A DNA stretch of 64,000 bases from Saturnia japonica (Eukaryota > Arthropoda > Insecta > Lepidoptera > Saturniidae), in the NCBI GenBank assembly GCA_033032175.1, contig CM065304.1, positions 2,976,001-3,040,000 of the forward strand. The letters are read 5' to 3'. Positions 22,901 through 37,900 of this stretch are shown piece by piece. A program made the translations under genes and the position numbers. Positions within the stretch are counted from its first letter, which is position 1; each line of letters starts with the position of its first letter. The notes beneath the pieces were generated by a model. It ran no database searches. It was not told the origin of the DNA and saw nothing but the letters and a program-made list of their open reading frames with translations.

Positions 22901-25900
22901 GGCGTATTCCTTTTGTGCTTGTTGGGCCAGATCCCTGGCTTCTTTGGCCTTGTCACTGGCAGTATATAGCTCCTCAGTGATGCTGTTAATGTTATTGTCG
23001 GCTATGGCTACTTTTTGCTGAATTCCGGGTACGTCGAGAGTGGCTTGCACTGCTTGCTTGCGCGATTCTGTTACTTGATCGCTGAATTCTGAAATTTTAC
23101 CAGCTTTAAAATTTTACTCATCGTTGAGATGTTGCTTAAAATTAATACATTATTTACTAGTATTCAATTACTATATACTATAATTTTTCATATAATACAA
23201 TTAAAAAGTAAGTTAAAAATTCAATAATATTCATATCATTCAATAGATGGCGTTGTTACAACACGAACAATCTTGAATCTCGGTTTCTATATTCATTTCG
23301 ACAAATTCGTTAAAATTGATAAGTAAGTGTTTGCTATAAATTTTAATAGACGATTTCTTTTTTATTTGTAGTTTTTTTATTACGATACTTCAGCCTTTAG
23401 GTATCGCGTTATACACAAAAGTAACAAATCTGTGCTTTTTTCATAGTAGCATGGCAAAGTGCGTGACTGATGGTTTTGTGGTAAGGACCAGGACAGTACA
23501 ATCAAAAAGCAATAGCGACCACTGAACAGTGCTGCCGTTATATCGCTTTCGGCGCTAGATCTAGTGTTTTTATGATAATTATAGCGCGCGACTAAAAATT
23601 TTAGCATCTAGCGAATAACAGCGCTTTTTAACTTTTTATATGACCAAACCACTTTTCTTTTCCGTAGAAGCAAGATAAGGCGAAAGGACTAGTATTGAAG
23701 CCCAAAAATAATCTTTGGCCATCTTTTTGCTCTGGTAAATCTGAAAGGGGTTTTTGGCGGGATCTTGAAGTGACATGTTGTGGTTTTTATTTTTAATTCA
23801 TTTACTTAGGTTTTTGACCCTATATTATGTAATATTGGTGGCGTTTTGCGTGATATAGTTTGGTTTTTGTACATAAGTGAAGTAGATTATTAATATAAGC
23901 TGAAAGCATTTATTCTGAGATCCCACAAAATCTTCCTAGAAAGTTCTAACAAGGGAGCCACCATCTTATTAGAGGATACTGAATCGTCATATCACATGAG
24001 ACTATAATTTCACTCGATAATGGCAGTAATGGTCTTCATTAAAGAGGAGCGGTTGCCGAGTTCGGTAGAAAAAGAAGAAGAAATCTGAAAGCTGAAATCT
24101 GGGAATTCCCTAAAATACAAATTAGTATTATTTACATAATATACATCGTTCTTTTTCAGTATTGAGTTGTATTATTTCTCTTGTGTAATTAGTGAATTGC
24201 GCATGTTTTAAGTATAACATAATTTTGATGTGTAAATATAATATTAAAAAAATTGTGTTATATTTACATACATAATTAAATACATAAATAAATAAAATAC
24301 GAATATTTCATTTTCCAAGATGTATCTTGAACTGTAGTTCACAATAAAAAGTGGTCTGTGCTTAGCCAGAAACTAATGAAAGTATTCATTACTACTCTCT
24401 GCCACATGAAATTTAATCCTGAAAAAGTGTGGCAAATTAAAAAAAATATGCCCCTGGTTTTACTAAGCTTGACTCAAACTGATTTGATACTTCAAAAAAT
24501 TATCGTAATTTATTCTAATACCAAAAATGTAACACAGTTATTACATAAGGTCTTTAGTGTATTCCTATAAATATGAATAATCGTTTATTTAAAACAAAAT
24601 AAAAAATTACCTTAAAAAGAGCCTTATTTTGTAATGCAAGTTCTATGTTCAGTTTTTGAAAAAGGAATTTAGAATGTTTTAACAGCACGACATAATGTTT
24701 TGGTTATGACCAAACTGCAAACTGCTACTACTACAACTGTTGTTTGGTTATGCAAACTGGGGAGACAGAGAACCTTCTTTTATTTGCAGTCAGTTAAAAA
24801 TATATTCTTAGACAGAACTTAAACATGTACAATTTAGAACATGTACCTACTTAATTCAGTTTTAGAGCCAATCATGGTGGTAAAGTTTAAAAAGTGGCAA
24901 AACCGGTTATGTACAAAGTGGTGCCGTGTCTCGGCAACTTATACTGGTGGTACTATACAGTTGCTTATAAAAAACAGGACTTTAGATTTTATACGCCTTT
25001 AACCGCTACGATGAAGAAAGACGTTGCGAATGCTTGTCTTATAAGAGTAAGAAGCTGTCCGTGACTGAACTTGTAGAAGATCTTTGGTTCGTAAAAGGTT
25101 TCTTATGACCATGTACAGCAGTAAAAATTTAGCGTCAGGCGTGCAATCATTTGTAATTATGGTTTAAATACTCTTTAATACACACTTTAATAATAAATAT
25201 AAATACCATCCGGTTGATATTTATTGGTAACCCTAGCCTATGACTCTCTATACAATATAATCTTAAATAGGATCACAGTCCTATTAGATTTCAGTCAATG
25301 ATGGGTCGCTACTCCTGAGGCACTGAGTTTAAACGGTTCTTGTGATAATGCTTGATACCAACCATATGCTTCGAACCAAAACGCAGCAGTGAGAATATTG
25401 CGTGCTCAGTACGGCAGAAATTAGTATAACGGTAGTCGGGTTTTTACCGAACGACGAAGCCAAAAAAGGGCTATGTTGTCAGCAGGCTGTTTATATGTAT
25501 ATTCATCTGTTCCCGCGTATCTTCTAAACTACCCATCATAATTTTACAAATGACTTATCGCTAGAAGCGTCTTGATCGTCCACTAGTTATAGACTGTGTG
25601 ACGTCACACTGAATTCAATATAGCGCCATCTAGAGGGCATAAAATCAAGTATTTAAATTTTTTTTAATGTTCTAGATATCTAATAAAAGGTCTTAATTAG
25701 TACATTTCAAATATATATGTCGTACTTTTTAGAGCGCGATGTTTTCCATGTTCGGCTTTTAGTTTTTAAACTTATCTACTTTAATAAATAGGAGAGATTT
25801 TAATATTTCTAAAACTTATCACCCTATCTATACAGACCCTTCAGTGTCTTGTAAATCTCGTTGGCATCCTTGAGCGTAGCCTTCGTCAGTTCTACATCCT

Positions 25901-28900
25901 TCTTTGCTTGAGCATGCAGCTCGTCTAGCTTGGCCAGTAGATCGTTGAGCTCGTCCTGCCTATCGTGTCCTTGTTCAAGCAGTTCCCGGCCACGCTTAAT
26001 GGCGTCGTCCAATCCCTTCAGGGTGACCTCGTTTTCAGCAATCAATCTATCGAGGTCAGCCGATTTCTCGTCGATCTGTACAAAACGAGTTATTTCATAA
26101 AAGGGAGCACCTTAATCAACCTGAGATGCGCGTAGTTTATTATGGTGATAAAATATATTAACGAGAAGGTACAAGGTGACTCAATTTCATTATCAAATTT
26201 CATACTTCCTCTGATATAATCATTCCTAATATTAACCATTCCAGTTACATCACACATCTAACTTAACATTCGAAGCTCTATCACATGCAATCTTCTTTCA
26301 CCCGTCTCTTTCGTTACCTAGCACTGAGATCCATATATTACGACAGGTACATAAGTACACAATGATTTTATATACTTTTTCTTGTAAGTTAGAGAGACCT
26401 GTCATCATTTCATCTATTCTCCATTTATCCTGTTCCATACGTCCTGGTCAATGTTTCTGTTGTTTTTTATCCATGAGTACCCAGTTAAGAAAAATCGGAG
26501 CAGACGTTCAGGGATTTATGGTTATAAGTGTAAAAATAGATGGACCATCGAAGTCGTACGACAAATGTTCAGTATTTTTTTATCTGCTTATCTTCAATCA
26601 AACATTCTTCAGTTTTTTCAGCCATTTTGAAACGACACCGAGAATAATGTCGTAAGCGGACAGCATACACCAAAGCGCCTTATCCTGTATGTCTGACATT
26701 AGTGCATCTATAACAAGGAGTAATAAATATGGGTTTAGGGCTTGCAGCTTCAGATCGGAAGTGTATACTCCATTGAATATGGAACGGATAAGTCGCAAAT
26801 ACTTCCAAGGTACTCTTTTTTATTCATAGTCCACCGGCTAACAGTCTAGGCTACTGGAGTCTGGCCAAAGCCGTGCAAGCTAATTTATATCGTCCAGCAT
26901 TACTCCCGCTGAAGTACTCAGATAGATCACTAGCTAATTTATTTGCGGGTAATTCCCCGGCCCGCTGATCGCAACGCACAACCGCCTATAAATTCTATCT
27001 GCGGTGTTACAATAATGGAGTTACGAAGCTTTTAGGGAATTGCGAGCACTCTATGTTCGGAAATGCAGTGGAATTAATGTATCCCAGCGGCAGTGCTTAA
27101 AAAATTTACAGTTGATTTGTCTCCAATGTTGACGCACCTATACCGACTGTCTTACTTCTCTGGTGTTGTGCCTCGTGTCTGGAGAGACGCTAATGTGCAA
27201 TCGATTCCCAAGAAGGGGGTCGATCGACCCTGACAATTACCGTCAAATTGCCATAATCTCAGTGATGTGCAAGATTGTGCAACGTATCATTAATACACAG
27301 CTTGTCCGTTACCTAGAAGTTAACTCTTTGATAAGCTTTGATGCGGTCGGGGAGAAAAAGAAAAGAGACGGAAGGAACTTATCACTGAACTGAATCAATC
27401 CTTGCACCGCATATATACATGGAGAGCAAGTAACTTCATAATTTCAGCCGCAGGACGTCCACTGCTGAACATAGGCCTCCCCCATAGATCTCCAGAGCGA
27501 GTTTCAGAACTTAGTTGAGTTCAATACCAAGAAAACACAGGTGTGCGTATTTTCTTCAAAAAAATCCCCATTTGCTTCTTACCAACTCTTCAGAACGTCT
27601 CGCTATCAATGCGTGATAGTCTTAATATCTTAGAAGTGGATATTCGTAGTGACTTTAAAGTCAGGGATTATATTGGCAGTGTCATCTCCACTACATCTCG
27701 GAGACTCAGAATCCTGAACAAGGAGCGATGGCTTTTCACGCCCGGTCAATTTAAATTTCAATTTAATTTGTATTTTCTTTAAAAGGCACAGGTTCTGCCG
27801 GGTATGGAATACTGTTCGCATCTCTGAGACGGATTTGCAAAATATCTCCTCGATGCTCGGGACGGGTTGCAGAGACTGGCTGTTCCGATTTAGACGTTAC
27901 TAAATACATGGAGCCGCTTCAGCTGCGCAGGAACATTGCCTCACTGAACATGTTCTACCTTCTGTCTCTGTATCACAGTGAATATTCTGAACAGCTGTCC
28001 TATCTAATTCTCACTTCTCCTCTCCACAACAGAATCACACGCGCTGAGCTTTGCAGTCACAGTTTTACGGTAACTTCCTTCTCGAGAAGGAACTGTGGAA
28101 CCATCTGTCGGTCAACGTGTTCCCTTCTTCCTATGACATCGGATCCTTCAAGCGTAACGTGAAGAGATATTTATGTAGGCCGGAATAATAGCGTCGACCT
28201 TCGATGTATCTAGATCTCTCGGTAATCGCTGTTGTGTTTGGATAGTACTGTGCTTACCTACCATTAGGACAGTGCCGTCGATTTGCTAAGCTACTATAAA
28301 AAAAATTCAGAACCTCTCGGGGCACTCGGTCGTGTAGATATATGCCAGCTCCAGGACAACAAACATCAAATTCTTCTGTTTTTCAAAAAATTGAGGAGCG
28401 CGACAATGAAATGTTTTGGTGCTTACTTGAAATATTGACTACTCTTAAGTTAGAAATCTGTCGCCACTTACCTATCACTGTGGCGCTGTAGCTACAGTGG
28501 ATTATATTAGTGGATTAAGCGTGTTATTATTGGAGGTTACTTCTTAAGAATTGATTTTCATAGAAGCCCGGTATGGAAATTTTATGAGTGAAATTTATAA
28601 AAGCTCTAGCAAAAAAAACGTGACGCTTTTCTGTGCAACGTACCTTGCGCACCTTTCATTTTGAAATCGTGTATGTATATACATACATCAGTCAGTACAG
28701 TAAAGCGACAGTGACAGTGACAGTCGGTCGGTCGTTCGGTCAGTCAGTTAGTCAGTCAGTCAACCGATCACCTCTTTGCCTATTGTATATTCAAAGACAA
28801 TCGTACTTAAGAGTGAACTCCAGTCGTGCGTCGGAGATAACACATACACAAATGTTTTTTTTAGACAACACCAGGCGAAGTTACGGTATATACATGGTTT

Positions 28901-31900
28901 ATAAATCAATAAAAAGCTACATCAAACTAAAGCCGTTAACTGCTTTTAAAACAGACCACTCCAGATAATGGTCTCAGAGTAAATATGTTTTTTTTTTTTA
29001 ATTCGAACTAACCGTTCTATTCATCTCCATGGAGTCCTCATGTAGCTTGCTCAGTTTTATGTCCGGGAGGAGAGTGGTGTTGACCTCTGCGTACAGACCT
29101 AAAGCCTCTTCATAAACTACCTTCGCACGTTTCAGAGCCTGCTCAGCGAGCTCGTTAATACTGCTCAACTTTCCTGACGCCGCATTTAGCTCGTTCGTTA
29201 AAATCTGCACTTCGTTGCTGAAATATATTTGTTATAATACAAATGATGGTGTGTGCTTAATAGCATACGACAGAAGTGTAAACTTCATCAAGGCGAGATT
29301 AATAATACGAAATACAATTAGTCGACTCGTGCCGACGTTACCCAAACGCGCTTTACATAGCTGAGCGTGACTGCTTAGTCTCATTCAATACTCACAAACG
29401 ACCGTTTTCAATAACCTATGCATCCGTTATTTCAGTTACTAAAGATAGACAAATATAACCTTATGTGCTGACTTTTTTCAATATCCTATCAATGGATCGT
29501 TTTTAGTATCTATATATTCTATATACATATCCTATACCTTGGATAGATAACGGGGAAACCGATATCTGTTTCAAGTTAAAGATTGTACTTATTACAAATA
29601 TGTACTAATCGAGTATAGTAAACTCTGATATATTATTAAAACCGCCGTATATAAAATGCTTAGCGCGCCTAAAGAAGTTTTTACTTCAATAATATACCAG
29701 CCTGTTTAATGTCTCACTGCTGAGTAAAAACCTTTTTCGAGCAAAGACACGAACATAATAGCCATAACAGCCCGCTATATATTGGCGATTATAAATTTTC
29801 GACATTTAAATTTTTCTGTATTTTCCAACTGTATGTTGGTATTTATCAAGCATTCAGGTTTCAATAAACATTCACGCTTAAAATCGTTATCCTGACATTA
29901 CTGGAGCGTGACGCATTCACCAACGAAAAAAATCAGAACAAACCAAACGTTAGTCACAAAAAAGCGTTTTATACAATTACTTAATAGTATAAGATATTTT
30001 AAAGTAGATACGGCATTGATGCTCTTTACATGCACCAGTTCACTTTTGACTTGATACCGGCGTGAGAGAGAACAAACTTTTGTCCTTTTTTGACAACCAG
30101 AGTTTCCGACTTACGCTGTGATTTCCTATCTCTTTTGTTTCAACATACTGGTTACAAAATTTGTACCGTGTTCAAATTGCTTTTAGTGAGAGTATAACAC
30201 GTCTATGTATAAAACATCATTGTTTGTAAGAGAAATAACATATGTCAGAGAATCGTGTCTATGGGATTTTTTAAAAGAAGAAAACATGTGTCATAGCAAC
30301 GAGAGAATAGTTTTTCTGAAGTACTCAAAAATACGTGGAAAGTAAAATAACTGAAAAGAATGTAGAGACGCCGCGCGCAAGCAACAGTAATCGTGCTCTG
30401 AGACCCACGAGCTATACATAAGCAGACAACGATGGGCTTGAAGGATGATTCTTGCTGGAGCCGCATCGCAACGTGAATACTGTTAATATTGGATCAAGAT
30501 TGTTCGAGGCAACCCACTGGGTCGGAACACGATACGAAGATCATTCTGTCTGGAGCTTGTCGGATTATGGTGATGATCAAGATCAGTTACCAGGTTACTT
30601 ACGGGAAGCGATAACATTAGACATGCGAGGCTTGGGGTGGCTATTTAGGGGAGGTTGGAGGCCACTGGGAGCAACTCCAAATAAACAAATATCATTCTTA
30701 CTTGGGTTGTCTGACCGTGCACATACAGTGTAACCCTGACTACGCCCACAAGATTTGTAATTCCGTAATGAAGATGTCAAGGAAAATCCTGGAGCCTACG
30801 ATAGTCTACCCTGATATCACTCTCTTCGATAGATATAAAAAAATATCTCCGTTTTATATGATATATATACATATATGTTCATAACATCGAATACTATATC
30901 TTAGTTAATGTCATTACCATAATAAGCAAAAACTTTCAAATACTTTAAAACTGTTATCAATCATCGAAAATAATCCGATTTTATAAATAAATGGTTGTCG
31001 GGGGGTTTTGAATACTATGTGCTGGTACGTTTAGCTCGGATCGTATACCTTCTCATGCCCACTTTACATTAAATATAATAAGAAAGTATAGAAATATGTA
31101 CCTGATATTGGCTTGCTTGGTAATACCGTCTTTAGCGATCTTGTTGGCCACCAAGGAAGTATTAAAAGCTTTATCAGCGATATCTCTGATGTTCTTCGCC
31201 TCGTTTTCCAATTTCTCCGCGAGGAGTCTGGACTCCTTGGCAAGGTCGGACATATCGACGGACTGTTTTCCGAACTGATCTGATCTATTGCGAGCCTTGG
31301 CTAATGCTGCGGCTCCCTCTCCGTCCAAATACTCCATGGCACTCTGTTAATTAAATTCGGGGTTACAAATTAATTAAATTTACCGTGTGTACTATCACAA
31401 TAGCCAAATTATTTTGGCTGTATTCGGTTTTAGGAATGTTATGTTATGAAAAAAGCTTTTTCTACCTTCTAGAAGTAAAGCAAAAGTGGTGTTAGCGGTT
31501 GAGGCTACTGTAGCCAGACTCGTGAGGCGGACCGACACCCGCCCGAGTAGTTCAACTTGACGCGGGGTCTCATATTATAAATTGCTCGAACTGCCCGCTT
31601 TTGTAAAATAATTATGGTATCTACCTCAGCTGCTGAATCAGTATTAGATTCAAGTAGGTGGTAGCGAATATTGAATCGATGACTATTATTTGACCAACAC
31701 CAATTAATAAGCACGGGAATCTAATATGAGTTAACTAAAATATTCCTCTTAATAGGAACATCAAAAAATATCAGCCTAATATAACACCTTTAGACTGAAC
31801 CCCATAGCAAATACCGTAAGACATTAAATGATTAAACTATGAAAGTAAGAGGTAAGAGGAGTCGGGAGTAGACTAACCTAGCGGTTCGAAAAGCACATTG

Positions 31901-34900
31901 TATAATTTAACGATGTCTTACCCGGTGAGTAGGTAATATTGAAACTGTATTACTACTCATTTCCAAGCCATTTTAATTCCTAATCTTAATCATACATTGA
32001 TATATTTTAGAAGAATCTTGACATCACGATACAGGGTTACAAAATACAAACAGTGCGCTATCTAGTGTGGTTTGCGATCTTAAACACACATTACCTACAC
32101 CTTATTTTCTGATGGGCGCTAACAGCAAGCCACATGAGAGGGCACGCCATCATTGGCGTATACTTCTCCAAAACCGGGCCCTAGCGAAGTTCAAAACATT
32201 CCTGGAAACCCTTGGCTTGGTTATGAGGCAGCTGTCATCGCTTCCTTTCGTCCTGCTTGGTAATCTTAATCCCCTTTGTGTCCTTGACAGCCTCGACCGA
32301 AAGGCTGCGGAGAAGGCGGCCATACTCTAGAACTGGCGCTTGTCAGCTCCTTCGATGGAAGAAGTTGACGCGTCTGCTGCCCGCTTCCGTGCAGTGTTCA
32401 CGGAAGTATTAGATGCGTCGATGACACTAGATCACCACTAACCATAGCTACGGGTAGTGTACTGCTCCTCGGCGTGATAGCTATACGGGCGCAGTCGCTG
32501 GTGGCGCACTCGGGACATTGGGGAGGGCCCCGTCTGGACGACGCCTACAGGGCGTTTAAAGTATCCCTGTAGGTAGCCATCATTAGTGCCAAGATACCTT
32601 TTCATGGGGATGACTAGAATGGGTGAAAAGCTGTTGGCGCTCGATATCGCCAACGCTTCAACAGTCTACTTTATGTGTCTACGTGTATGTCTATGTGTTA
32701 TGTCTCTACTTTGTGTTTTCCATTTCTGTGATAAATAAATAAATGAGCATCTGGAAAGGAAAACCAGAGAAAGCAGGCTCTAGACAGCACTTTAAAAAAC
32801 CTTACACTAATCTCTTTCTGGGCAGCTTCGATCGTATCCTCAGCCTTGGAGACGTTACTCTTGCTCTTTTCTACTGCTTCGTTGCCGTCGTAGCTCTCAT
32901 CTTGTATTTTGAACAGCATATTTCTAGAGATTACATAAAAAATTATACGTGTAATATTTACGCGCGTTTGACATTCTTTTGAATTTCATGGAATATATTG
33001 ATAATATAATTAAATAAAAACACATCTAAAGGAGTTTCTCTTCTTTATTAGCGATCGCCCTAAAGTCGAAATTTTACCAGCGGTTTTTTGATCATAGACT
33101 ATTTTCTGTCTGAATTTGCAGTATTCATGAACCTAAACAATGAGTATTATCTACATCACTTGCGTCACTTTTCGTTGAGTGAAAATGTCTATATTTTGGG
33201 AGGTCTAAGTTAAATGGCACTAGTCGTTTTAGGATTCGCAGTATTAATTTATTTGATTTCATATATTAGTAACAGACATTATAGATAAATGTTAGCTTTC
33301 TGCACTCCTTCTCCATATAAACTTTAACCATGGTAAATCTCAGTCTTCCGTGCATGCAATACGCTCAAAAAGGAGTAAAAAGCTTTTGCTTCACGTATTA
33401 ATATATAGATTCCTTGGGTACCACTATGACTTCAACATAATTAATATCGATAACAGCACCTAATATGATAAACTAAAATCCTGTTATTATTATTATTAAA
33501 TGTTATATGTGTTATACTGGGTGGATATTTGACATGTGGCAGTAAGGTTAAGTACCTTAACCGTTGTAGCTACACAAAAACTTTTTAACGACGTTATGAC
33601 CGGCATTTACAGTTTTTTTTTAAAGTGTAAAGCTAGCAAGAAAATGGTTACTTTACACAAACATTTTTCTTCATGCCAATCGACGCTATTTATTATAAGC
33701 ATCAATTATGGGATCAACCGAGGTTAGACTACTAAAAATGACAGAAGTCGCAAAAAACTTTTCTCATACATTTCGCAGGAAATCATCGTGACTTTGATAA
33801 TGTTTTGCAAGAAAAACTACTCCAACTTAATTTTGTCTTTCATTAAACTTTTTATTATGGATAATCTAGGTTCTACAAAGAAGGAATCACGGAAAGACGT
33901 AAAATAAAATTTTACCTAACATCAGCGAGTCTGTCAGCCAAATCAGCCAGGTTGTCAGTGAGGCTCGCGCCTGGGTTACCCAGCTCTGCTTGAGCGTCTT
34001 GCGATAATCGTTCTATCTCGCTTCTCACTCTTTGTAGCTCATTTTCAAAGTCGGCATTCTCCACAACCGTCGGTGCTTTGGATATTTTAGCCAGGGTCTA
34101 TAACAAGTGAGAAATTATATTGTTACGACCTGTATAAAAACACATTGTTTTCTTTCTATTGTAACACAAATATCTAGAAAGCTCAGGACTCTGCTGGCTC
34201 GCATCTAGAAGTGGTAAATACATTCTTCGTTCACGAATAGAAGATAAAAGGCCACACAATAAACATAAACCATAAAACTAATAACCATAAAGTAGAATAC
34301 GGTAAATGGCTATAAAACTATATCTGACATTTCTAGCCTGTTTTAAACACGTATATAAAAAGACCGCAGATTGACCTGAGAAAGTTTTAGTTTGGACATC
34401 GAAGTGACAGCGGAAATTGGTCTACGATTGCAAAAAAAACGATGAATGTGAATGAAACTGTATATTCTGTCTTCGTGTTTGAAAATAATTAATTCCGTCG
34501 CTATACTATTTTTTAGAAGCTTTATTATTTACCTTACACGCTAAAGTAACAATAAATCTAGTGACAATACTTGTAATTTTCTAACACCTTTGATAATTTT
34601 TGATTATTTGTTGATTCAAATATTCGTTATTGTAATTTAGTGAATTTATCTCTGTATGTAATTTGAGATTTTTAAATAAATGCTTAAGTATTGTCTACTA
34701 AAACCCATTAAACTGTATTTTGATTGAAATTGTTTCCAAATACTATGGTCACTAATAAAATTATTATTATTATTACTTAATTATTGACTTTACAAATAAC
34801 TATTCTACGCAAATCCACATATATCAACTATAATAATAATAATCTAATACTAATAAGTTAGCAATTCTTTTATTGGTTTCTCGGAAACAACTCCAACGAT

Positions 34901-37900
34901 TTGAATGGAACTTTGTATTTAGATAATGTTTTACATTCCAAGATTACCCAGATAGATGTTTTTTATTTGTAAGAAGCCGAGCTCAGCTCGGTCTTCCAGA
35001 TATCATGTCTTTATATGCGTAAATATTGAAATGTAATAAATAAATACATTCTCAGAGACAAAGCACATAGACTTTGGCATGATACCAATTTTCTTTTTCC
35101 CTTACCTCGTGAAGCTCTTGCAATTCTCTTCTGTGCTTATTTACTGCGTCCACCACGAGATTGTAGCAAGGTGGACAATCCTCGCATCCCTGGCCATCAA
35201 GGCGACGTTTCTTGTTTTCCATACACCTAAAACATTTTTAATTTGGATGAAGTTGTTTATAAAATAAATATAATACCACATACGGTTTGAGGGATAGCTG
35301 ATCTTTCAATAACTCAGTGATTACATGCAGTAGACTTAAAAATTTAAGTTGACAAGTTGAGAGCCATATACAATACGTCTAATGTTAAAATACCACTGCA
35401 ACTACCTATGTAGGTTAATATAAAACGCAATCCTATTCGAGATAACTCTCTTTTATCCTTTGCAGTATTCGTCAAAAATTCCTATCTTCTCATTATTGGA
35501 CAATGGTCCAGTCCAGTGGCCAGTGGATCTGGTGGACTATATGATAAGTATGTCAGGCACTCCACTCGTAAATCTTGAAATTCGTTTACGAACACTTGGT
35601 TTTATTTTTGTAATTAAGATTTATTTTCTCTTCCCAAGTTCAACTTAACAATAGATTGAACAATTGTTATTTATGCATTGCGAGGCACTCTTTGAAGTAT
35701 GATGTTCAGAAATGGTGAAAGCAGTTGAAAGCATTACTAAAACTGTATCTTCTTACTTTTTAAATAAAGATGTGGCACTAGATGATAACACGCTAAAGTT
35801 AGTGGGGGACAGGCTCTCTAGTGCAGCTGCCGGAACACACCAGTAGATGCTTAGCGACAAGTTTTTTAACTTGATGGTGGTAGTTAGCCAGGTGGGCATT
35901 ACAAAAAGCCCTACCAGTTTTTCTTTCACCGAGAGGCTCATTCTGCAACTAGTGTTGATCGATGCGATGTCCGTACACGCTACCATTTGCAATTATATCT
36001 TTTTAGTTTTACTGTACGTTACTATTCAAAGCTTATGAACCAATGGAGTAAAAGGTATTCGAATTTATTTGTCGACTCTTTTAAATACAAAATGGATGTG
36101 TATATTGGATGGTACCTGTCACATCGTCTTCCCTCGACGTTATCCTGACAGGAGCACTGGCCTGACATATCGCACTGATAGTTTGTAGAACCCCATTCAT
36201 CACAGTCGCAATCCCTGCAGCCCTCCACGGAGAAACCGTAATGATACGCACGGCACCGGTCGCAATGGATGCTAAACAATTTATAGAAAAAAAAAAAACA
36301 AAAGTTGTTTAAACATAACGCTAAAGAATCAATACGATTATTTATACAAAATTTGCATCTTTAAATTCTTTATGTCGGAAATAAACTTATCACATACCTA
36401 CCTATGACTTGTTTATGTAACTAGGAGAAAAATTTTGTATCAACTTCCCCTCACTAGTAGAAGTAATAATTCAAACCAATAACAATGAAGAATATCGAGC
36501 AACGAATGTTCAAAGTATTGAATATGTAGCCAATGATGACGTCATAATCGGTAGTCCTCAGAACATGGGACTGTCGATTTACACTATATCTCTCGGGGTT
36601 TGTTTAGCAACAAATGAGTCTCAAAGACAATTAATTATATTATCAGTTTTGATAATTAAAACTATCAGTTTTTTTCCTACTATAAATATAGTCGTCACGT
36701 TCGTTGAAGTAAGAGTGTTCTATAAATATTGTGTTATTGGCAAAATGAAACAAATTGACATAAATGCAAGATAAATATAAAAATAATAGATATATATAGC
36801 AGTGACTAAGTAATACTTACCCATCAATGCCTGGTTTGCAATAACACTGCCCGGTTTGCGGATGACAAGAGCTGTTGTAAGAACCTTCCAAATTGCAATC
36901 ACAAGCTTTGCATCCGTCTCCGGAGTCAATATTGTAATATCCATCCTATACAACAATTTTTTTTTTTGTTTACATTATGCTTATTATAATACATTTTTTT
37001 TAAATTATAGCACAACAAAGTGTCAGCACTGTACCTAATGGTGAGCAAAGTTTTTTTGTACAACAAAGGCAGGAAAAAAGTACAAAAATCTACGAAATCA
37101 GTCCATAAACAAAGAAGTTATGACTGAACATCCTTTAAAAAAATATACATTGGAAATGAGAACATATTTTTTTATTTCAAGTAGAGAATTAACTGAATAA
37201 AAATACGTTACCAAAGACTTAATTATTACTGGGTGCAACTTATAAATGTAGGCTAGTCGATGAATCATATAAAGTCATGTTTAATTGCTCACCTCGCATT
37301 TATCACAATTCTTGCCAATGACATGAGGATGGCAGGTACAATAGCCGGTGAGTCCGTCGCACTGTGGCGGACCCTCTGGACTCTCCACAGTACCAGCTAC
37401 GTGACATTCACATGGCTTACAATCGCCCTTCTTCTTCGGGTCCAGTGCGTCTCCATAGAAACCTAAGGAGAATATATATTCAGAGAATTACAACTGCAGT
37501 ATAATTTAGTAGCTGGAAACATCTATTGTCAACATTCCGTGATTACTGCTATCAGCAGTTTCAAATATACGTTAAGAAATTAGGACTTGCCTCTTTATTG
37601 AAAAAATTTATATTTCTGCTTTCATGTTTTTAAAGTGAAAACTTCTATAGGGAGGTTCGAATAGGGAGTAAATTCATGTAAGTCGTCATCAATACGGTTA
37701 CGTGACGTATTAACGATAAACGGAGTCTTTGTAGCAATATAACCTAAAAAAACAATTAATTTAGATATCCAAAAATAACAACTGTTTGTTTATAGTTTTA
37801 AATTTTCACTTCTGTCGCTACTCCACACGACTGTTTTGTCTTGTTTATAGTAGTACAGTAAAGTGATTGTGCTGTAACCAGTGGTAAACATAATACAATC

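Noticed and set aside
30452..30733. Plus-strand 93-codon frame ([12 protein letters not shown]...)
   Set aside because: It is of reasonable length and composition, but has no recognisable domain, partner exon or repeat match that I can support; possibly a transposon remnant.
35753..36038. Open frames on both strands between LanB2 exons 16 and 17
   Set aside because: No domain, and they lie in a LanB2 intron with no splice support.
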